10,880 bases of DNA, taken from Rikenellaceae bacterium. Lineage in GTDB: Bacteria > Bacteroidota > Bacteroidia > Bacteroidales > Rikenellaceae. The notes under the pieces are model-generated. The model ran no database searches. It had not been told where the DNA came from and saw only the letters and a list, made by a program, of their open reading frames with translations. Made by a program: the position numbers and the translations under genes. Below are positions 6,568-10,880 of this stretch, in pieces (positions within the stretch are counted from its first letter, which is position 1; each line of letters begins with the position of its first letter). The stretch is from NCBI GenBank assembly GCA_020859875.1, contig JAJBVJ010000159.1, positions 1 to 10,880 on the forward strand, given 5' to 3'.

Positions 6568-8037
6568 ATGTCGGTTATACCTTTAGTCGCTTTTTCGGAC
6601 ATTAAGCTGGTGGCGATGATCTGCTACGTTCTGGTCATCGTGGCCACCATCTGTATCATCATCCATGAAAAGCGCGATCCGGTGAAGGCTCTGGCCTGGA
6701 TCACGGTAATAGCGCTCGTTCCGGTGGGGGGATTGGTACTGTATATAATGTTCGGCCGTAACCACCGCAAGCAAAAGATATTCGACCTGAAGGAGTTGGA
6801 AGACCTGGAAGAATTCAACCGGCTCAGCCGCAAACAGCTCGAGGCGATCCAGAAACCCGATCTTATGGTTCGCAGCAGCATCGCCGACAACCGCGACGTG
6901 ATTACCCTTCTGCTGAATACGAATAAATCGCTCCTTACCATGAGAAACCGGGTACGGGTTCTCAACAACGGGAAGGAGACCTTTTCTGAATTGCTGACCG
7001 CTCTTCGCAGTGCGAAATCTTCTATCCATATAGAATACTATATCTTCGAGAACGACCGTATCGGAAAAAAAATCTCGAAGATACTCATGGATAAAGCAAG
7101 GGAAGGGGTCGAGGTGAGGTTCATTTATGACGATGTGGGAAGTTGGGGGCTCGGCCGTAAATTCATCCGCAACCTTAAAAATGCCGGGGTGCAGGTGGGA
7201 TGTTTTATGCCGGTGGTATTCCCGTGGCTGACCAGCCGGGTAAATTACCGCAACCACCGCAAAATAGTGGTAGTGGACGGCATGGTTGGATTCACCGGCG
7301 GGATCAACATAGCCGAACGTTACCTCAGAAGAGGGCGCAGAGGGATTTGGCGCGACACCCATCTCAAACTCGAGGGGGAATCGGTAGCTATGCTGCAGGC
7401 TATCTTCGCCACCGACTGGTACTTTGTGAGCGGCAAAAAGAGGATCGGTATTTCCGAAAAATACTTCCCGAAAACCCGGGTTACGGAGGAAACACCAGTG
7501 CAGATCGCTACCTCCGGCCCCGATTCCGACTGGGCATCCATTATGCAGGCATTTTTCGCCGCCATAACCCGCGCCCAGAAACATATCTACATATCTTCGC
7601 CCTACTTTCTGCCAAACCAGGCGATCCTTACCGCTTTGAAGATCGCAGCGTTGAGCGGAATCGACGTGCGCATTATGATACCCAGCCGATCCGACACCAA
7701 GATCGTATACTGGGCGACGCGATCTTACATTTCCGAGTTGATGGAAGCGGGGATCAAGGTCTACCTCTACTGCAAAGGCTTCAACCACTCCAAGGTAATA
7801 ATGATCGACAGCCTCTTCTCCTCGGTCGGAACGGCAAATATGGACATCCGCAGTTTCGAAGACAACTTCGAGGTGACGGCGATAATGTATGACCGCAGGA
7901 TTGCCAAAGAACTCGAAGAATCGTTCATGCAGGACATCGGCCACTGCATCGAGGTGACACCCGAAATGTGGGAACAGCGTTCTAATCTCCATTCGGTTTA
8001 CGAATCTCTGGCAAGGCTGCTGAGCCCTTTGCTATAA
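6568..8037 (+). CDS. cls: Cardiolipin synthase, PLD family
   Basis: Inner-membrane enzyme that joins two phosphatidylglycerol molecules, or a related phospholipid pair, into cardiolipin by phosphatidyl transfer. The 489-residue length matches the ClsA type. Two N-terminal membrane segments (about residues 12-32 and 40-62) are joined by the HEKRDPVKALAWI loop typical of the family's N-terminal domain. Two phospholipase D HKD motifs follow: NHRKIVVVDG with His230, Lys232 and Asp237, followed by GFTGGINIAERYL; and NHSKVIMID with His407, Lys409 and Asp414, followed by GTANMDIRSFEDNFEV. Both are complete, so the enzyme should be active. The ATG at 6568 is preceded by AGGA three bases away. It has its own -7 element at 6534 and diverges from greA. 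Other PLD-family phosphatidyltransferases are possible, but the membrane N terminus and second-motif context favour cardiolipin synthase. Confidence 0.95.
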   Translation: MSVIPLVAFSDIKLVAMICYVLVIVATICIIIHEKRDPVKALAWITVIALVPVGGLVLYIMFGRNHRKQKIFDLKELEDLEEFNRLSRKQLEAIQKPDLMVRSSIADNRDVITLLLNTNKSLLTMRNRVRVLNNGKETFSELLTALRSAKSSIHIEYYIFENDRIGKKISKILMDKAREGVEVRFIYDDVGSWGLGRKFIRNLKNAGVQVGCFMPVVFPWLTSRVNYRNHRKIVVVDGMVGFTGGINIAERYLRRGRRGIWRDTHLKLEGESVAMLQAIFATDWYFVSGKKRIGISEKYFPKTRVTEETPVQIATSGPDSDWASIMQAFFAAITRAQKHIYISSPYFLPNQAILTALKIAALSGIDVRIMIPSRSDTKIVYWATRSYISELMEAGIKVYLYCKGFNHSKVIMIDSLFSSVGTANMDIRSFEDNFEVTAIMYDRRIAKELEESFMQDIGHCIEVTPEMWEQRSNLHSVYESLARLLSPLL

Positions 8038-8043
8038 ATTCCG

Positions 8044-8051
8044 TATCTTTG
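8044..8051 (+). promoter_or_regulatory. -7 element of the TraB/GumN gene promoter
   Basis: TATCTTTG matches TAnnTTTG and starts 7 bases after the cardiolipin synthase stop codon. A start near 8058 would give a leader of about 50 bases before the ATG at 8107. No -33 TTTG at the right distance was found (a TTTG at 8028-8031 is too close), so expression may be shared with read-through from upstream. Confidence 0.55.
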
Positions 8052-8106
8052 ACCACCATACTACTCTCAAATAATTGTCCCTCCGCGGGCATAATAAAAA
8101 GAATCC

Positions 8107-9018
8107 ATGAAGAAACTATTTCTCTCGATCGCCACCGCAGGACTTCTCTTTGCCGGCTGCGGCGAAAAAGCAAAAACCCGGACCACCGATTCCATCCTCT
8201 GGAAAGTAACCGGAAACGGACTCGAAAATCCATCTTATCTTCTCGGGACACACCATTTCGCTTCCGTGGAGGTGCTCGATAACTTCCCGGCATACGCCGA
8301 TGCTCTCCAATCCGCCGTACAGGTGGCCGGTGAAGTGGATATGGAAAACCTGAGCGACGCCCAGATTCTTGTTATAGAAAAAGGATCCATGCCCGAGGGG
8401 ACATCGTACCACGACCTTCTCGGTGCGGGAGATTATGAGAAACTGGATGCGCTGATGACCGAATTTTTCGGGGCGGGATTAGACCAGTTCGGCGCCCTGA
8501 AGCCTGCCATGATCAGCACGATGGTGACCCAACTCTCTTATGCCAAAGTGCATCCCGAATTTAATCTGGCTACACATATTTCGATAGACGGGTATATCCA
8601 GAACATCGCACGCGAACAGGGAAAAGAGGTCATTGGCCTGGAAACTATCGAAGAGCAGGTCGAAGTCCTGCTGAATTTCGAACCGCTCGAGGCACAGGCT
8701 GCAAGTCTGTTATGCTCTCTCGAACATGACGAGCTCGGGATGCAGCAGCTGACAAAATTGACGGAACTGTACTCTGCGGGCGATTTAGCCGGGATGCACG
8801 ATCTGGCAAACGATACCCTGAACGACCCTTGTCCTTCTTCGGAGGAGTTTAGACATGCGCTTATTAAATTGCGCAACGATAGATGGATGGAGCAGATCCC
8901 GTCCCTTATGGGGGAAGGGTCGACCTTTATCGCCGTCGGTGCCCTGCACCTGACGGGTGAAGAGGGTATTATCGAGCAGCTCCGCCGGTCGGGCTATACG
9001 GTGGAATCGATCCGGTAA
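8107..9018 (+). CDS. TraB/GumN family lipoprotein (TIKI-like putative metalloprotease)
   Basis: A predicted envelope lipoprotein of 303 residues. The signal peptide MKKLFLSIATAGLLFAGC has its lipobox Cys at residue 18. The TraB/GumN pattern is clear: an N-terminal YLLGTHH motif (residues 44-50) followed by a GEVDME acidic segment (75-80), a central GLETIEEQVEVL motif, and a C-terminal VGALHLTGEEGIIEQLRRSGYTVESI block with His281. The two separated GxxH-type motifs and the acidic residue are those proposed to bind metal in animal TIKI proteases, which belong to the same superfamily; bacterial members are mostly uncharacterised, so protease activity is inference. It follows cardiolipin synthase by 69 bases but has its own -7 element, and it ends at a bidirectional terminator. 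A link to cardiolipin metabolism is possible but not shown. Confidence 0.88.
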   Translation: MKKLFLSIATAGLLFAGCGEKAKTRTTDSILWKVTGNGLENPSYLLGTHHFASVEVLDNFPAYADALQSAVQVAGEVDMENLSDAQILVIEKGSMPEGTSYHDLLGAGDYEKLDALMTEFFGAGLDQFGALKPAMISTMVTQLSYAKVHPEFNLATHISIDGYIQNIAREQGKEVIGLETIEEQVEVLLNFEPLEAQAASLLCSLEHDELGMQQLTKLTELYSAGDLAGMHDLANDTLNDPCPSSEEFRHALIKLRNDRWMEQIPSLMGEGSTFIAVGALHLTGEEGIIEQLRRSGYTVESIR

Positions 9019-9031
9019 GTTTCAAATAAAT

Positions 9032-9066
9032 AAAAGAAGGGTTCGCGCAGTGCGAACCCTTCTTTT
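9032..9066. terminator. Bidirectional terminator between TraB/GumN gene and mdh
   Basis: A perfect 15-bp inverted repeat (9032-9046 with 9052-9066) encloses the loop GCAGT. The stem runs from AAAAGAAGGG to CCCTTCTTTT, so both strands end in a T-run. It sits between the convergent stops at 9018 and 9091. Confidence 0.92.
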
Positions 9067-9090
9067 TATCGGCTATGTCTATGTCCCGGT

Positions 9091-10032
9091 CTAGAGGACT
9101 CCTATTTCCTTTAGCACATCGTTAGTCTTACGAACAGCGGCCGCACTCTCTTCGAACGATCCCTTCTCCTTGTCGGAGAGTTTGATCTCGAGGACTTTCT
9201 CGACGCCACCCCGGCCAATTACCGCCGGAACACCGATGCAAATATCGCTCTGCCCATATTCGCCATCGAGGCTTACACATGAGGGAACGACCTTCTTCTG
9301 GTCTTTCAGGATCGACTCAACTACATATGCGGCTGCGGCTCCCGGAGCGTACCATGCGGATGTTCCCAGGAGTTTGGTCAGTGTGGCGCCTCCGACCATC
9401 GTGTCGGCAACAACCTGCTGTACGGCATCTTCCGGGATGAAATCCGTCACGGGGCTTCCTTTGTAGGTTGCTTTGCTTACCAGGGGAACCATCGTGGTGT
9501 CGCCGTGGCCGCCGATCACCATTCCTTCTATCTCGTTGATGTTCGCGTCGATGGCCTTGCTGAGGTAGCATTTGAAGCGGGCACTGTCCAGGGCGCCGCC
9601 CATACCGAATATGCGTTCCCGCGGAAGTCCGCTGGTTTTGCATGCCAGGTAGGTCATCGTGTCCATCGGATTACTGACGATTATAACGATAGCCTCCGGA
9701 GAGTATTTCAGCACACTCTCTACGACACTCTTTACGATCCCCGCATTGGTGCCGATAAGTTCTTCACGGGTCATGCCCGGTTTACGGGGAATTCCCGAGG
9801 TGATCACTACCACGTCGCTGCCGGCCGTCCGGGAATAATCGTTTGTTACGCCCGTTAGTTTCGTGTCGATATCCAGGAGAGTTTCCGTCTGGAACATATC
9901 GAGAACCTTGCCTTCGGCGAGGCCTTCCTTGATGTCTATAAGGACTACTTCACTTGCGGTCTCCTTGATCGCAAGCACGTTGGCGCAAGTGGCGCCGACG
10001 TTTCCGGCACCCACAACTGTTACTTTACTCAT
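9091..10032 (-). CDS. mdh: Malate dehydrogenase, LDH-like type
   Basis: Cytoplasmic enzyme converting malate and oxaloacetate with NAD(H); in anaerobic Bacteroidota it serves mainly the reductive branch toward fumarate and succinate. The 313-residue protein starts with a Rossmann nucleotide-binding motif GAGNVG (8-13), and Asp33 at the end of the second strand favours NAD over NADP. The substrate loop IPRKPGMTR carries Arg83 and Arg89; an arginine in this loop marks malate dehydrogenase where lactate dehydrogenase has glutamine. Asn121 (VSNPMD), Asp149 and Arg152 (LDSAR) and catalytic His176 (GGHGDTTMVPL) are all present. The ATG at 10032 is preceded by AGGA about seven bases away. It lies 36 bases downstream of gcvH on the same strand with no promoter or terminator in the gap, so the two are probably one transcript from the promoter at 10518-10548. 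Confidence 0.96.
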   Translation of the reverse strand: MSKVTVVGAGNVGATCANVLAIKETASEVVLIDIKEGLAEGKVLDMFQTETLLDIDTKLTGVTNDYSRTAGSDVVVITSGIPRKPGMTREELIGTNAGIVKSVVESVLKYSPEAIVIIVSNPMDTMTYLACKTSGLPRERIFGMGGALDSARFKCYLSKAIDANINEIEGMVIGGHGDTTMVPLVSKATYKGSPVTDFIPEDAVQQVVADTMVGGATLTKLLGTSAWYAPGAAAAYVVESILKDQKKVVPSCVSLDGEYGQSDICIGVPAVIGRGGVEKVLEIKLSDKEKGSFEESAAAVRKTNDVLKEIGVL

Positions 10033-10068
10033 AATTTTATCCTGTTTTAAAACTTAACAATTTTGTCG

Positions 10069-10446
10069 TTACCCTATCGCTGCCCGATATGCCTCGGCAT
10101 CCATAAGTGAATCCAGCTGGGAGGGATCGCTCATTTTTACCTTAATCATCCACCCTTCGCCGTAGGGATCCCGGTTCACCGTATCGGGCGCATCGTTAAG
10201 AGCCTCGTTGAACTCTAATATCTGGCCGGCAACGGGAAGGAAGGCATCCGACACGGTCTTCACCGCCTCGATGCTGCCGAACACTTCGTTCTGCCCGAGG
10301 GTTTCGCCCACCGTGGTTACATCCACGAAAACGATATCACCCAATTGGCTCTGGGCAAAATCTGTAATGCCTACCACGGCTGTATCTCCTTCGACCCTTA
10401 CCCATTCGTGATCGGCAGAGTACTTTAGTTGTGACGGGATATTCAT
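10069..10446 (-). CDS. gcvH: Glycine cleavage system H protein
   Basis: Lipoylated carrier that shuttles the aminomethyl group between the P, T and L proteins during glycine breakdown. At 125 residues it is of normal size. The lipoyl attachment site is Lys63 in GSIEAVKTVSDAFLPV, within the barrel-sandwich hybrid domain. The N-terminal YSADHEWVRVEGD, the GITDFAQSQLGDIVFV strand pair and the C-terminal NRDPYGEGWMIKVKMSDP are characteristic of the family. P, T and L genes are not in the window. It is the first gene of the gcvH-mdh transcript. Glycine cleavage and malate metabolism share no direct step, so the grouping may reflect co-expression of central metabolism rather than a common pathway. 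Confidence 0.97.
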   Translation of the reverse strand: MNIPSQLKYSADHEWVRVEGDTAVVGITDFAQSQLGDIVFVDVTTVGETLGQNEVFGSIEAVKTVSDAFLPVAGQILEFNEALNDAPDTVNRDPYGEGWMIKVKMSDPSQLDSLMDAEAYRAAIG

Positions 10447-10517
10447 AAATCGGAAATATTAGAAATGTCTGTTAAACTTATTGTTCCTGGTGCCGGGAGC
10501 GGCCCTTAATTCGAAAC

Positions 10518-10548
10518 CAAAGGTACGTTTTATTTCCGTGCCGTCAAA
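10518..10548 (-). promoter_or_regulatory. Consensus Bacteroidota promoter for gcvH-mdh
   Basis: On the minus strand TTTG (10548-10545) is followed after exactly 19 bases by TACCTTTG (10525-10518), matching TTTG-N19-21-TAnnTTTG fully. Transcription would start near 10511, giving a leader of about 65 bases before the gcvH ATG at 10446. No riboswitch-like structure was recognised in that leader. Confidence 0.8.
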
Positions 10549-10596
10549 CAATACTGTGAATTTTTTAACAGTGAGAAGTATACCATCTGGTTCGCT

Positions 10597-10634
10597 ATTT
10601 GCATGGGTGCGGAGGCATCTTCCGCTCTGCAAAT
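10597..10634. repeat. Imperfect palindrome between the gcvH and right-edge gene promoters
   Basis: ATTTGCA (10597-10603) is the exact complement of TGCAAAT (10628-10634), and inside it GCGGA (10609-10613) pairs with TCCGC (10621-10625) around a 7-base loop; an unpaired 5-by-2 internal loop separates the two stems. It lies upstream of the predicted starts of both divergent transcripts, so it could be an operator rather than an RNA leader. The role is unknown and it may be chance. Confidence 0.35.
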
Positions 10635-10671
10635 TACAAGCCACCGGGGAGGTAATTCGCGGGATATTTAC

Positions 10672-10679
10672 TATTTTTG
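10672..10679 (+). promoter_or_regulatory. -7 element for the right-edge gene
   Basis: TATTTTTG matches TAnnTTTG and lies 22 bases before the ATG at 10702, leaving a leader of only about 15 bases. No TTTG is found 19-21 bases upstream. Confidence 0.5.
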
Positions 10680-10701
10680 CAAACTATTCGAATTTAGACC
10701 G

Positions 10702-10880
10702 ATGCGCGATTACACCCGATATCCGTTTTACCTTACGATCCTTGTAATCGCCGGGCTCGTGTGTATCAGTTTTATACCACCGTTTGCCGTCTGTGGAATC
10801 AAATTCAAACGTGCAAATATACTTTCCGACCTCTATACATTCCCCGCCCAGAACACCGCGGCCGACGATGCCGCACTTCG
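10702..10880 (+). CDS. N-terminal part of a membrane-anchored envelope protein, possibly SGNH/GDSL-hydrolase related
   Basis: The frame opens at ATG 10702 and stays open to the window end, giving about 59 residues starting MRDYTRYPFYLTILVIAGLV. Residues about 8-29 form one hydrophobic segment that could be a signal anchor. After it comes GIKFKRANILSDLYTF, then a polar, Ala/Asp-rich stretch (QNTAADDAAL). A short anchor followed by a (K/R)-x-N-x-LSDL motif resembles, from memory, the start of a Bacteroidales periplasmic family that includes SGNH/GDSL-type hydrolases, but the catalytic domain is outside the window, so this is only a suggestion. The -7 element at 10672 supports a real gene start here. 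It diverges from gcvH-mdh. Confidence 0.6.
   Translation, partial: MRDYTRYPFYLTILVIAGLVCISFIPPFAVCGIKFKRANILSDLYTFPAQNTAADDAAL

Noticed and set aside
6583..7992. Open frame of 469 codons on the minus strand over the cardiolipin synthase gene
   Set aside because: The plus-strand protein has both HKD motifs and membrane segments; the antisense translation is His/Val-rich with no known domain.
10459..10644. 61-codon minus-strand frame just upstream of gcvH
   Set aside because: It would start at GTG and overlaps the full consensus gcvH promoter. The middle of the translation looks faintly protein-like, but there is no ribosome site or recognisable family; a conserved homologue would change this.
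10481..10747. 88-codon plus-strand frame overlapping the right-edge gene start
   Set aside because: No ribosome site or protein features; it overlaps two promoters and the better-supported start at 10702.
1..10880. Search for tRNA, rRNA, CRISPR repeats, transposases, integrases or attachment sites
   Set aside because: No direct-repeat array, cloverleaf, transposase motif or terminal repeat was recognised by eye on either strand.

Overview
The window reads as an ordinary stretch of a Bacteroidota chromosome, most likely order Bacteroidales and possibly a Rikenellaceae/Alistipes-like genome (family level is inference). The evidence is a 908-residue TonB-dependent receptor with an N-terminal carboxypeptidase-D-regulatory-like domain, a DUF5689-type surface lipoprotein, weak or absent Shine-Dalgarno sites, and several promoters of the Bacteroidota form TTTG-N19-TAnnTTTG. 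No tRNA, rRNA, CRISPR array, insertion sequence or phage gene was found.

Bases 1-580 hold the 3' end of a gene whose product matches the C-terminal domain of the lipoprotein encoded further along, closed by a strong intrinsic terminator. Bases 673-5916 hold a plus-strand cluster: TonB-dependent receptor, DUF5689 lipoprotein, then a secreted endonuclease/exonuclease/phosphatase (EEP) family enzyme, ending in a bidirectional terminator. This is the most interesting part. A receptor without a SusD partner, an OB-fold-like lipoprotein and an exported DNase I-like phosphodiesterase together suggest capture, cleavage and uptake of an extracellular phosphodiester, with nucleic acid the leading guess. 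The partial paralogue at the left edge suggests a second, neighbouring module of the same kind.

Bases 5935-9090 are housekeeping and envelope genes: greA (minus) and a cardiolipin synthase (plus) diverge from a compact region of about 150 bases with back-to-back promoters, and a TraB/GumN-family lipoprotein with its own promoter follows. A second bidirectional terminator separates it from a minus-strand operon gcvH-mdh (glycine-cleavage H protein, then LDH-type malate dehydrogenase), driven by a consensus promoter upstream of gcvH. At the right edge a plus-strand gene with an N-terminal membrane anchor begins and runs out of the window.

Gene starts were moved from the longest reading frame where the signal peptide or family length decided it: the DUF5689 protein to 3433, the EEP enzyme to 4826 and greA to 6411.
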